Source: Brevundimonas sp. UBA986 (GTDB taxonomy: Bacteria > Pseudomonadota > Alphaproteobacteria > Caulobacterales > Caulobacteraceae). From it: a stretch of 44,743 bases of DNA. Where the stretch lies: positions 1-44,743 of the forward strand of contig DBBK01000078.1 in assembly GCA_002292165.1 (NCBI GenBank), written 5' to 3'. Positions 8,440 to 16,708 of the stretch are shown in pieces (within the stretch, counting starts at the first letter, position 1; the number at the start of each line of letters is the position of its first letter). The notes beneath the pieces are model-generated. The model did not search any database. It was not told the origin of the DNA and worked only from the letters and a program-made list of their open reading frames with translations. The position numbers and the translations under genes are program-made.

Positions 8440-8469
8440 CCCCGACGCCCGCTTGCGCGGACGCCGGGG
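8440..8469 (-). terminator. Possible hairpin terminator after the ZnuD-like gene
   Basis: An imperfect inverted repeat with 13-base arms (two mismatches) and loop ttgc, 30 bases after the receptor stop. It has no T-run, so intrinsic termination is uncertain. Confidence 0.3.
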
Positions 8470-8498
8470 GTCGGGGGGACGGGGTCAGCTGACGGGGG

Positions 8499-10550
8499 TC
8501 AGAACCGGTAGGCGACGCCGATGCGGAAGTTTCGGCCCGGCATCGGAGCGATGTCCTTCAGGAAGGAGGCGTGCTCACGCGCCTCCTCGTCCGTCAGGTT
8601 CTTCGCTTCGGCGAAGACGGTGACGTTGCGGTCGGTCATCGGACGCCAGGCGGCGGCCAGATTCAGGAGGGTGTAGCTGTCGGTCGGCAGCTCCAGGTCG
8701 GCGACCCGGGTCTGTTCGGCGACGTGGCGCACCTCGACCGAGGCGTCGAACGGGGTCGAGGTCCAGGCCAGACGGCCGGTCACCGACCACGGCGGGATGC
8801 GGGCGGCCGGCCCGAGGTCCGTCTCGGCGTGGACGTAGTCGGCCGAGCCTTCCAGGGCCAGTTTGCGCGAGCCGGTCTCCCACAGGGCGTAGGAGCCCTC
8901 GGCCTCGAAGCCGTAGAAGGTCGCGCCCGTCTGGACGAATTGATAGACCGGGAAGTCCTCGCCATCGGCGGTGTAGACAGCGCCCGTCGGCCGTTCGTCG
9001 ATGAAGCCGTCGTACTTCGAGCCATAGATGTGCAGGTCGCCCGAGACGCGGCCCGCGTCGTAGTGAACCGTGCCCTCCAGCGTATTGACCTTCTCGGTGT
9101 CGAGGGTGCGGTCGCCGGTCTCATAGGCGGCGGTGGCGACGTGCAGGCCGTCGGCGAACAGCTCGACCTCGGACGGGGCGCGCTCGTTGTGGGCCAGGCT
9201 CAGACCGAGGAACAGGCCGGGGGCCGGGCGCAGGAAGCCGGCGATCGAGGCCGAGACGTTGTTGAAGTCGCGCTCCAGCTCGACCGTGTCGCCCAGCGGA
9301 ATGGCGGAGACCGTGTGACGGTCGTAGCGCAGCCCGCCCTCGAAGCCATACTGGCCGAGATCCAGACGCTGGACGGTGTAGATCCCGCCTTCCTTGATGT
9401 CGGTGGTCGGGACGAAGGCTTCGGCGCCGATGGCCTCGAAGGTGCGCGACAGGCCCTGGGCGCCGATCGCGCCGTTCCAGGTGCCGCCGCCCAGGGGACG
9501 GGCGCGCTGGACCAGATCGAGGCGGCCTTCCTGACCATCGGAGTTGAAGATGGTGCCGGGGGTGTCGGCGTTCTCGAACTCGGTGTGAGTGTATTCGGCA
9601 TGGCCGTAGTTGGCGCGGATCGTCTTGAACGGGCCGGCGTCGAAATTGTACTCGCCGCGCAGGTCTTCACGCGTCTGGTGCAGCTGGATGAAGACGGTCG
9701 GCTCGGCGACCGTGCCGTATTCGCTGTCGGTGTCCTTGTAGGAGACGCCGAAATAGCCCTTGTCGGCGATATAGGCCCCGCCGACGCCCCAGGCCTTGAG
9801 GTCGGTGTAGGAGTTGGGCTGGGTCCCGCCCGGACCGCGCGGAGCGCCGTCCTCGGCCGCCAGAAGGGCCGAGCGGGCGGGCGACGGGATCTCATAGTCG
9901 TCGGTCGTGCGGCGAACGCCGTCGATGTTGAAGGCGAAATGGCCGGTCCCGGCGGTCAGGCGGGTGAAGATCGACCTGCCGTCGTCGACGGTCGAGGCCT
10001 GGGTCGAGATGACGCCCGACAGGCCGCCCTCGGGCACTTCGGTCGGGATGCGGCTGTCGATGATGTTCACCACCCCGCCGATGGCCGAGCCGCCGTACAT
10101 CAGGGTCGAGGGGCCGCGCACCACCTCGATGCGGCTGGCCTCGGCCGGGTCGGTGGCCACAGCGTGGTCGGGCGAGACCGCCGAGGCGTCGATCATGCCG
10201 ATGCCGTTGGTCAGGACCTGAACGCGCGGGCCGGACAGGCCGCGGATCACCGGGCGGCTGGCGCCGGGGGCGAAGCCGGTCGAGCGCAGACCGGGCTGGC
10301 CGGCCAGCATGTCGCCCAGCGACTGGGCCGGAGCCGTGGCCAGGGCCTGTTCGTCCAGCACCTCGGTGGCGATGGTCGAGGCGCGCTGGCTGACGCCGTA
10401 GGGCGAGGCGGTGACGACCACGTCGTCGACCGTGTCGGCCTGATCGGACGGCGCGGGCTTACTCTGGGCGTGAGCGACCCCGGCGAGCGCGACGGAGGAG
10501 ACGGCCGACAGCATGAGCAGCCGGAGGGGGGCGGTGATCGGGGGACGCAT
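8499..10550 (-). CDS. ZnuD-like TonB-dependent receptor, probably zinc uptake
   Basis: An outer-membrane receptor of 683 residues with a signal peptide ending GVAHAQS. The plug carries the pattern typical of the ZnuD group: SRPVIRGLSGPRVQVLTNGI, DASAVSPDHAV, RIEVVRGPSTLMYGGSAIGGVVNI and DSRIPTEVPEGG. The barrel ends NFRIGVAYRF with a terminal phenylalanine. ZnuD proteins bring zinc, and in some cases haem, across the outer membrane. A near-consensus Zur box (10579-10593) lies 29 bases upstream of the ATG, independently supporting zinc-controlled expression. The gene is divergent from the tricorn-like protease. No zinc ABC transporter is visible in this window. Confidence 0.88.
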   Translation of the reverse strand: MRPPITAPLRLLMLSAVSSVALAGVAHAQSKPAPSDQADTVDDVVVTASPYGVSQRASTIATEVLDEQALATAPAQSLGDMLAGQPGLRSTGFAPGASRPVIRGLSGPRVQVLTNGIGMIDASAVSPDHAVATDPAEASRIEVVRGPSTLMYGGSAIGGVVNIIDSRIPTEVPEGGLSGVISTQASTVDDGRSIFTRLTAGTGHFAFNIDGVRRTTDDYEIPSPARSALLAAEDGAPRGPGGTQPNSYTDLKAWGVGGAYIADKGYFGVSYKDTDSEYGTVAEPTVFIQLHQTREDLRGEYNFDAGPFKTIRANYGHAEYTHTEFENADTPGTIFNSDGQEGRLDLVQRARPLGGGTWNGAIGAQGLSRTFEAIGAEAFVPTTDIKEGGIYTVQRLDLGQYGFEGGLRYDRHTVSAIPLGDTVELERDFNNVSASIAGFLRPAPGLFLGLSLAHNERAPSEVELFADGLHVATAAYETGDRTLDTEKVNTLEGTVHYDAGRVSGDLHIYGSKYDGFIDERPTGAVYTADGEDFPVYQFVQTGATFYGFEAEGSYALWETGSRKLALEGSADYVHAETDLGPAARIPPWSVTGRLAWTSTPFDASVEVRHVAEQTRVADLELPTDSYTLLNLAAAWRPMTDRNVTVFAEAKNLTDEEAREHASFLKDIAPMPGRNFRIGVAYRF

Positions 10551-10578
10551 GGAGACCTCTACTCGGGGAGAGGTTTAG

Positions 10579-10593
10579 TGTTATGAGATAACA
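10579..10593. promoter_or_regulatory. Zur box
   Basis: TGTTATGAGATAACA, with perfect six-base arms around a three-base centre. It matches the E. coli-type Zur core TGTTATA-N-TATAACA at all but two of the fourteen defined positions. It lies just upstream of the ZnuD-like receptor, in the divergent region shared with the protease gene at 10715. Repression by zinc-loaded Zur is inferred from the motif and the receptor family together. Confidence 0.75.
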
Positions 10594-10714
10594 TCACGCC
10601 CGGTCAAGAGGCTTTGCCGTGCCTGTGCGTCATTGGCCGAAACCGTGGCCAAAGCGTTGCCATGCCCTGGTTCCTCGACAACTATCGCCGCCGCTGTTGC
10701 AAAGGGGGTTGTCC

Positions 10715-13700
10715 ATGGCCGTGTCCGGTCTTCGTCTGGCGTCTCACGTCATGGGGGGCGCGTGCGCCGTCGCCCTGTTGTCCGCATTCGCTCCCGAGGC
10801 GCTGGCCCAGACGCCGAACGTCGCCCCGACCGCCTCCTCGGCCCAGCCGCCGGCCTCGGCCGCCATCCTGCAGCAGCCGGCGATCAGCGCGAACCTGATC
10901 GCTTTCGTCTACGGCGGCGACCTGTGGACCGTGCCGCGCGCGGGCGGCCGGGCGACGCGCCTGACCATCGGCGTCGGGGTCGAATCGACGCCGGTCTTCT
11001 CGCCCGACGGATCGACCCTGGCCTTCACCGGCGACTATGACGGCAATGTCGACGTCTACACCGTGCCAGTCACGGGCGGCCTGCCGAAGCGCGTCACCTG
11101 GCACCCCTCGCCCGACACGGTCGTGGGCTGGTCGCCGGACGGATCGCGCATCCTGTTCCGCTCGAACCGCACCGCCGCCAGCCGCTACACCCAGCTGTTC
11201 TCGGTCTCCGCAAACGGCGGCGCGCCCGAGGCTCTGCCCCTGCCCTATGCCTATACGGGCCAGATGTCGGCGGACGGCAGGACCATCGCCTACAGCCCCT
11301 TCGCCGCCGCCTTCGGCTTCGACTTCAGCAACTACACGGCCTGGGGCAACTATCGCGGCGGCCGGGCCTCGACCATCAAGCTGACCACCCTGAACGGCCT
11401 CGACACCGTCGAGGTGCCCCAGGCCGAGGGGTCGAACGACATGTCCCCGGTCTGGCTGAACGGCCGGATCTACTTCCTGTCCGACCGGGCCGGGCCGATC
11501 TCCGTCTTCAGCTATGATCCGGCGACGCGGGCGGTGACCCCGGTCTGGAGCAATGACGGGCCGCCGATCCGGTCGCTGTCGACCGACGGCCAGACCCTGA
11601 TCTTCGACCGGCTGGGCGACCTCTACACCCTGACGCCGGGCGGCCAGCCGCAGGCGCTGAGGATCGACGTCGCCGCCGACATGCCCGACGTGCGGCCGCG
11701 CATCCAGAACGTCGGCGACCAGATCCAGGACGTGGTCCTGTCGCCGGGCGCGGTGCGCGTCGCGGTCGAGGCCCACGGCGAGATCCTGTCGGCCCCGACG
11801 ACCCGGGGCGCGGTCCGCAACCTGACCAACACTCCGGGCGTCATGGAGCGCAGCCCGGCCTGGAGCCCGGACGGCCGCAGCGTGGCGTATTTCTCGGACG
11901 AGAGCGGCCTCTACGCCCTGCATGTCTCGCCCCAGAACGGCGAGGGCGAGGTGAGGAAGTTCGCCCTGTCCGCCGAGCCGACCTACTACTTCGACCCGAT
12001 CTGGTCGCCCGACTCGAAGAAGATCGCCTTCCACGACAACAAGCTGCGTAACTGGGTGCTGGACACCACCACGGGCATCGTGACCCAGGTCGGCGAGGCC
12101 CAGGCCCACGGCGGCTTCACCGAGGTTTCGTCCGACATGGCCTGGTCGCCGGACTCGCAGTGGCTGGTCTATTCGCGCAACGGCGAGAACCGGCTGACGG
12201 CCCTGTATCTCTACGCTCTGGCGACGAAGGCCTCGACCGCCCTGACCTCAAGCGCCGGCGACGCCCACAGCCCCGCCTTCGACCGCAACGGCCAGTACCT
12301 CTACTTCCTCGGTAGCAACAACTCGGGGGCGGTGACCTACGGCCTGGACATGAGTTCGGACCTCTATTCCCCGACCCAGTCGGTCTACGCCATCGCGCTG
12401 GACGCCGGGGTCCTGTCGCCGGTCGCGCCGCAGAGCGACGAGGAAGGCGCGCCGCCCGAGGCCTCGCCCCCGACGCCGGGCCCGACGCCCGCTCCGGCCG
12501 CGACGCCGCCCGCCGCGGCTGCGCCGAAGCCGACGCGCATCGATCTGGCGGGCCGTTCGCTGGACGACATCCAGCGCCGCACCGTCGCCCTGCCCATCCC
12601 GGCCCGCGCCTATTCCAGCCTGAAGACGGGCAAGGCGGGGGTCATCTACTTCCTGGAACAGACCGGCCCCGCTGGCTCGGGCTCGACCGACACGGCGCTG
12701 AACCGCTTCACCCTCAAGGACCGCAAGGTCGAGAAGCTGGCCGATCGCGTGACCAGCTTCGAACTGTCGGCGGACGGGGAGAAGATGCTGATCTCGACCC
12801 GCTCGGGCGGCGGCGACGCCGCGCCGGGCATGCCGCCGCGTCCGCCGTCCTGGGCCGTCGTCGCCTCCGGGACCCCGGTCAAGCCGGGCGAAGGCGGGGT
12901 CTCGTTCGACCAGCTGGACGTTCGCGTCGACCCCCGCGCCGAGTGGCGCCAGATGTACGCCGAGCTGTTCCGCATGCAGCGCGCCTATTTCTACGATCCC
13001 AACTTCCACGGCTCGGACCTGGCCGCCGTGCAGCGCCAGCTGCAGCCATATGCCGACGCCATCCTCGCGCGCAGCGACCTGAACTACGTCTTCCACGAGG
13101 CCCTGACCGGGATGTCGGTCGGGCACCTGCGCGGCTCGGGCGGCGCCATCCCCTCGGCGCGGCGCGTGCCGGGCGGGCTGCTGGGCGCCGACTACCAGAT
13201 CACCAGCGGCCGCTGGTGCATCTCGAAGATCTATGGCCCGACCGCCTTCTCGCCGGACGTGACCGGGCCGCTGGCCCTGCCCGGCGTCAACGCCCGGGTC
13301 GGCGACTGCGTCCTGTCGGTCAACGACATGCCGGTGACCGCCGACATGGACATCCAGGCCGCGCTGGAAGGCACGGCGGGCCGGATGGTGGTGCTTAAGC
13401 TCGGCCCGGCCTCGGGCGTGGGGGCACGTGACGTCACCGTCTCCCCGATCGGCTCGGAGACCCGGCTGCGCTACCTCGACTGGATCGAGGGCAACCAGCG
13501 CAAGGTCGACCAACTGTCTGGCGGGCGACTGGCCTATGTCCACCTGCCCGACACCGGCATGGGCGGCTTCACCAGCTTCAACCGCTACTATTTCGCCCAG
13601 AGCGACCGGGAAGGCGCGGTCATCGACGAACGCTTCAACGGCGGCGGCCAGATGGCCGACTACGTCATCGAGGTCCTGCAGCGGAACCTGCAGAGCTGGT

Positions 13701-14131
13701 GGTCGCCGCGCTACGGCGCCATCGACCGCACCCCGGCCCATGCGGTGCTGGGTCCCAAGGTGATGATCGCCAATGAGGTCGCGGGCTCGGGCGGCGACGC
13801 CCTGCCGTGGATGTTCAAGCACAACCAGGTCGGCACCCTGGTCGGCAAGCGCACCTGGGGCGGGCTGGTCGGGATCGGCGACATGCCGCCCCTGATGGAC
13901 GGCGGTCAGGTGACCTCGCCCAATGTCGGCTTCTTCAACCCGGCCGGCCAGTGGGAGGTCGAGAACGCCGGGGTTGCGCCTGACGTGGCCGTCGATCAGG
14001 ACCCGAAGGCCGTCGCCGCCGGTCATGATCCCCAGCTGGAGACCGCCGTGGCCATCGCCCTGCGTCAGCTGGAGGCCAATCCCCCGGCCGAGCCGCACCG
14101 GCCGCCCTACCCGGTCTATCCGCGCCGCTGA
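10715..14131 (+). CDS. Tricorn-like S41 peptidase with beta-propeller domains
   Basis: An exported protease of about 1138 residues. The ATG at 10715 follows AAAGGGGG and opens a signal peptide ending in EALAQT. Residues ~50-560 hold WD40/PD40 propeller repeats (SPDGSTLAFTGDYDG, SPDGSRILFRSNR, SPDGRSVAYFSDE, SPDSQWLVYSRNG), as in tricorn. A Pro/Ala-rich linker at ~578-608 separates them from a tricorn C1-like helical region, a PDZ domain (~850-905) and an S41 tail-specific protease core. The nucleophile is Ser1025 in NEVAGSGGDALPW, followed by GKRTWGGLVGIGD. In the family, peptides enter through the propeller and are cut inside. Here the secreted form probably degrades peptides in the periplasm. 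The nearby Zur box may also affect it, although it is 121 bases upstream. Confidence 0.9.
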   Translation: MAVSGLRLASHVMGGACAVALLSAFAPEALAQTPNVAPTASSAQPPASAAILQQPAISANLIAFVYGGDLWTVPRAGGRATRLTIGVGVESTPVFSPDGSTLAFTGDYDGNVDVYTVPVTGGLPKRVTWHPSPDTVVGWSPDGSRILFRSNRTAASRYTQLFSVSANGGAPEALPLPYAYTGQMSADGRTIAYSPFAAAFGFDFSNYTAWGNYRGGRASTIKLTTLNGLDTVEVPQAEGSNDMSPVWLNGRIYFLSDRAGPISVFSYDPATRAVTPVWSNDGPPIRSLSTDGQTLIFDRLGDLYTLTPGGQPQALRIDVAADMPDVRPRIQNVGDQIQDVVLSPGAVRVAVEAHGEILSAPTTRGAVRNLTNTPGVMERSPAWSPDGRSVAYFSDESGLYALHVSPQNGEGEVRKFALSAEPTYYFDPIWSPDSKKIAFHDNKLRNWVLDTTTGIVTQVGEAQAHGGFTEVSSDMAWSPDSQWLVYSRNGENRLTALYLYALATKASTALTSSAGDAHSPAFDRNGQYLYFLGSNNSGAVTYGLDMSSDLYSPTQSVYAIALDAGVLSPVAPQSDEEGAPPEASPPTPGPTPAPAATPPAAAAPKPTRIDLAGRSLDDIQRRTVALPIPARAYSSLKTGKAGVIYFLEQTGPAGSGSTDTALNRFTLKDRKVEKLADRVTSFELSADGEKMLISTRSGGGDAAPGMPPRPPSWAVVASGTPVKPGEGGVSFDQLDVRVDPRAEWRQMYAELFRMQRAYFYDPNFHGSDLAAVQRQLQPYADAILARSDLNYVFHEALTGMSVGHLRGSGGAIPSARRVPGGLLGADYQITSGRWCISKIYGPTAFSPDVTGPLALPGVNARVGDCVLSVNDMPVTADMDIQAALEGTAGRMVVLKLGPASGVGARDVTVSPIGSETRLRYLDWIEGNQRKVDQLSGGRLAYVHLPDTGMGGFTSFNRYYFAQSDREGAVIDERFNGGGQMADYVIEVLQRNLQSWWSPRYGAIDRTPAHAVLGPKVMIANEVAGSGGDALPWMFKHNQVGTLVGKRTWGGLVGIGDMPPLMDGGQVTSPNVGFFNPAGQWEVENAGVAPDVAVDQDPKAVAAGHDPQLETAVAIALRQLEANPPAEPHRPPYPVYPRR

Positions 14132-14136
14132 CCCAG

Positions 14137-14169
14137 GGGCGGGCCTCGCCAGTGTCGGCGGGCCCGCCC
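14137..14169 (+). terminator. Hairpin after the tricorn-like gene
   Basis: GGGCGGGCC pairs with GGCCCGCCC, and an inner CGCC/GGCG pair extends the stem to 13 base pairs with one bulge. It begins five bases after the stop codon. There is no T-run, so it is terminator-like or a 3' end-protecting hairpin. Confidence 0.5.
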
Positions 14170-14335
14170 AACATGAAGGATAAGCAATCTACCTTTCGCC
14201 GATGTAACTGGTCGGCGCGCGGCCGTGGCTGATACTCGCCCCGGCCGCCGGGCCACACGCGCGATTCAACGCACGACCTTCCGGACGGCGTCTCTCTCAG
14301 CCGGGACCGTCGCGGGTCCCGAAGGATGCCAGCCC

Positions 14336-16603
14336 ATGACCGCCTCCCCCTCCAGGATCGCCCTTCTGGCCGCCACGGCCCTGACCGCCTCGATGGCCGC
14401 ATCGATGCTCGCCCTGCCGGCCATGGCCCAGACGGCCACGCCCCCTGCCCCGGCGCAGACCCAAGCCCCCGCCCAGGCTCCGGCCAAGCCCGCGCCGCAG
14501 GAGGAGGAACAGGCCTCGACGGTCACCGACGTGGTCGTCACCAGCCGCGCCGACGCCGTCCGCAGCTCGATCGATTCCACCAGCTACAGCCTGGCCAACG
14601 ACCTTCAGGCCTCCAGCGGCAGCCTGGCCGACGCCCTGCGCAACGTGCCCTCGGTCGACGTGGATCCTCAGGGGAACGTCTCCCTGCGCGGCGACAGCAA
14701 CGTCACCATCCTGATCGACGGTCGTCCGGCCGGGGTGCTGACCGGCGAAGGCCGCGCCCAGGCCATCCAGCAGATGCAGGCCGCCCAGTTCGCCCGTATC
14801 GAGGTCATGACCAACCCCTCGGCCGCCTACAGCCCCGAGGGTTCGGGCGGGGTGATCAACCTGATCTCCAAGCCCAACCAGCCCAAGCCCGGCATGACTA
14901 CCACCGGCTCGATCCGCGCCAACGTCGGCGACAACGGCCGCTGGAATCTGGGGCTGACGGGTTCGCAGACGCGCGGCCCCGTGACCCTGTCCGGCGATGT
15001 CGGCTATCGCCACGACACCATCGAACAACTGATCGACCGCGACCGCGCGCAGCTGGACACCGTCTCGGGCCAGTTCCTGCCCTCGCGCCTGAACCAGGTC
15101 GTGAATGCCGACGTCGACGGCTTCAACGGCCGCCTGGGCCTCGAATACAAGCTCACCGGCAAGGACCAGCTGAGCCTGGAGGTCCGCGGTGCCGACTTCC
15201 ACAACACCGGCGGCATCGAAGACCGCTTCGAGAGCCGCAACGCCGCCGGCGCGATCAACGCCGCCTATACGCGCCAGAGCGACGTCGACCAGACCTTCAG
15301 CAACCAGGGCGTGACCGCCCGCCTGTTGCACCGGTTCGACGACCAGGGCCACGAATGGACCAATGAGCTGCGCATCGACCAGGGCGACAATACCCTGGAC
15401 CTCGCGACGGTCGCCTTCCCTTCCGTTCCGGCGGGCGCGCCCTCTTACGAGCGGGTGTCCAACGACGGCGGCTTCACTATCACCGCCTTCAGCAGCGCCT
15501 ATGTCCGGCCGATGGGCGAGGCCCGGCTGCGGCTCGGCTATGAGCTCGAAGTCCGTCAGCCGCGTCAGGACAACACCGTCAGCCGCGGCGTGAGCGCGGC
15601 CGGCCTGACCGTCGTCCCGGCGCTGTCCAGCCGCTTCAAGGCCGAGCAGGCGGTCCACGCCCTCTACGCCACCTACGAGCGCCCCTTCACCGAGAAGCTG
15701 TCGGCCCAGTTCGGCCTGCGGCTGGAACAGGCGGATATCGAGGTCAACGCCGTGAGCAACGGCGTCTCGGCTTCCCAGGACTATTTCCGCGCCTATCCGA
15801 CCCTGCACGTCTCCTACAAGCTCGACGACGACCAGACGGTGCGCGCCAGCTATTCGCGCCGCATCCAGCGGCCCCAGCCGTTCCAGCTGAACCCCTTCGT
15901 CTCCTACGTCGATCCCCTGAACGTGCGCTCGGGCAATCCGAACCTGGAACCGCAGGAGACCGACGCCTTCGAGGCCATGTGGCAGCGCCGCTCGGGCCAG
16001 ACCTTCTATCAGGCGACCGCCTATTTCCGGGACACGCGCAAGGCCTTCACCGACGTCGCCAGCGACATCGGCGGCGGCGTCTTCCTGACCCGTCCCGAGA
16101 ACCTCGGCGCCCGCCGCGACCTCGGGCTCGAGGTCGTGGCCAACGGCGCCCTGATCCCCAGCCTGCGCTACAACGCCAGCGTCAACGTCTTCCGCCAGGA
16201 GATCGACGCCGCGGGCATCCCCGGCGCGACGGACAGATCGGGGACCCAGGTCTCGGGCCGGGTGAACCTGAACTGGCAACCGACGCCCAAGGACTTCCTC
16301 CAGATCGCCGCCCAGTGGAACGGCGAGTCCCTTCTTGCCCAAGGCACGCGCGACGGCGGCGGCATGGTCAATCTGGGCTACCGCCGCAAGCTGAACGAGA
16401 CCCTCGCCTTCCAGGCGACCGTGCGCGACCTGTTCAACCAGTTCGGCGACCTGACCACCTATGACACTCCGACCTTCCGCGAACGGACCGAGCGCCAATT
16501 CGCGGGCCGGGCGGCCTATGTCGGCCTGACCTGGACCTTCGGCGGCGGTCAGCGCCGTCAGCCGGAACAGTTCGACTTCGGCGGCGCCCCCACCGGCGGC
16601 TGA
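14336..16603 (+). CDS. TonB-dependent receptor, outer-membrane beta-barrel family
   Basis: An outer-membrane receptor of about 755 residues. The ATG at 14336 follows GAAGGATG and opens a signal peptide (TASMAASMLALPAMAQT), then a Pro/Ala/Gln-rich segment that may span the periplasm. The plug includes SLADALRNVPSVDVDPQGNV, SLRGDSNVTILIDGRPAG and IEVMTNPSAAYSPEGSGG, the form seen in the FepA/CirA-like group with an outer-membrane beta-barrel family domain. Barrel motifs include RIQRPQPFQLNPF and NPNLEPQETDAFE. The end (FGGAPTGG) lacks the usual terminal aromatic residue, though TWTFGGGQ occurs shortly before. It follows the protease by about 200 bases behind a hairpin, so it probably has its own promoter. 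The substrate is unknown. Confidence 0.9.
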   Translation: MTASPSRIALLAATALTASMAASMLALPAMAQTATPPAPAQTQAPAQAPAKPAPQEEEQASTVTDVVVTSRADAVRSSIDSTSYSLANDLQASSGSLADALRNVPSVDVDPQGNVSLRGDSNVTILIDGRPAGVLTGEGRAQAIQQMQAAQFARIEVMTNPSAAYSPEGSGGVINLISKPNQPKPGMTTTGSIRANVGDNGRWNLGLTGSQTRGPVTLSGDVGYRHDTIEQLIDRDRAQLDTVSGQFLPSRLNQVVNADVDGFNGRLGLEYKLTGKDQLSLEVRGADFHNTGGIEDRFESRNAAGAINAAYTRQSDVDQTFSNQGVTARLLHRFDDQGHEWTNELRIDQGDNTLDLATVAFPSVPAGAPSYERVSNDGGFTITAFSSAYVRPMGEARLRLGYELEVRQPRQDNTVSRGVSAAGLTVVPALSSRFKAEQAVHALYATYERPFTEKLSAQFGLRLEQADIEVNAVSNGVSASQDYFRAYPTLHVSYKLDDDQTVRASYSRRIQRPQPFQLNPFVSYVDPLNVRSGNPNLEPQETDAFEAMWQRRSGQTFYQATAYFRDTRKAFTDVASDIGGGVFLTRPENLGARRDLGLEVVANGALIPSLRYNASVNVFRQEIDAAGIPGATDRSGTQVSGRVNLNWQPTPKDFLQIAAQWNGESLLAQGTRDGGGMVNLGYRRKLNETLAFQATVRDLFNQFGDLTTYDTPTFRERTERQFAGRAAYVGLTWTFGGGQRRQPEQFDFGGAPTGG

Positions 16604-16632
16604 TCCGCGACCGGTTCGGCTCCAGACGCAAA

Positions 16633-16656
16633 GAAGCCCGCCGGGGGGCGGGCTTC
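16633..16656. terminator. Bidirectional intrinsic terminator
   Basis: A perfect stem of ten base pairs, GAAGCCCGCC with GGCGGGCTTC around a gggg loop. It is pyrimidine-rich on the plus strand and followed by TTTG on the minus strand. It lies between two convergent TBDR genes and can serve both. Confidence 0.8.
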
Positions 16657-16708
16657 TCCTACTCTACGCGGGACGCACTTGGGGGAGGGTGTTGTTCCTT
16701 CCGGGTGA

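Noticed and set aside
14297..16498. Long minus-strand open frame of more than 700 codons opposite the TBDR at 14336
   Set aside because: It shadows a clear TBDR. The predicted peptide is a Val/Gly/Ala/Asp-rich string with no domain.
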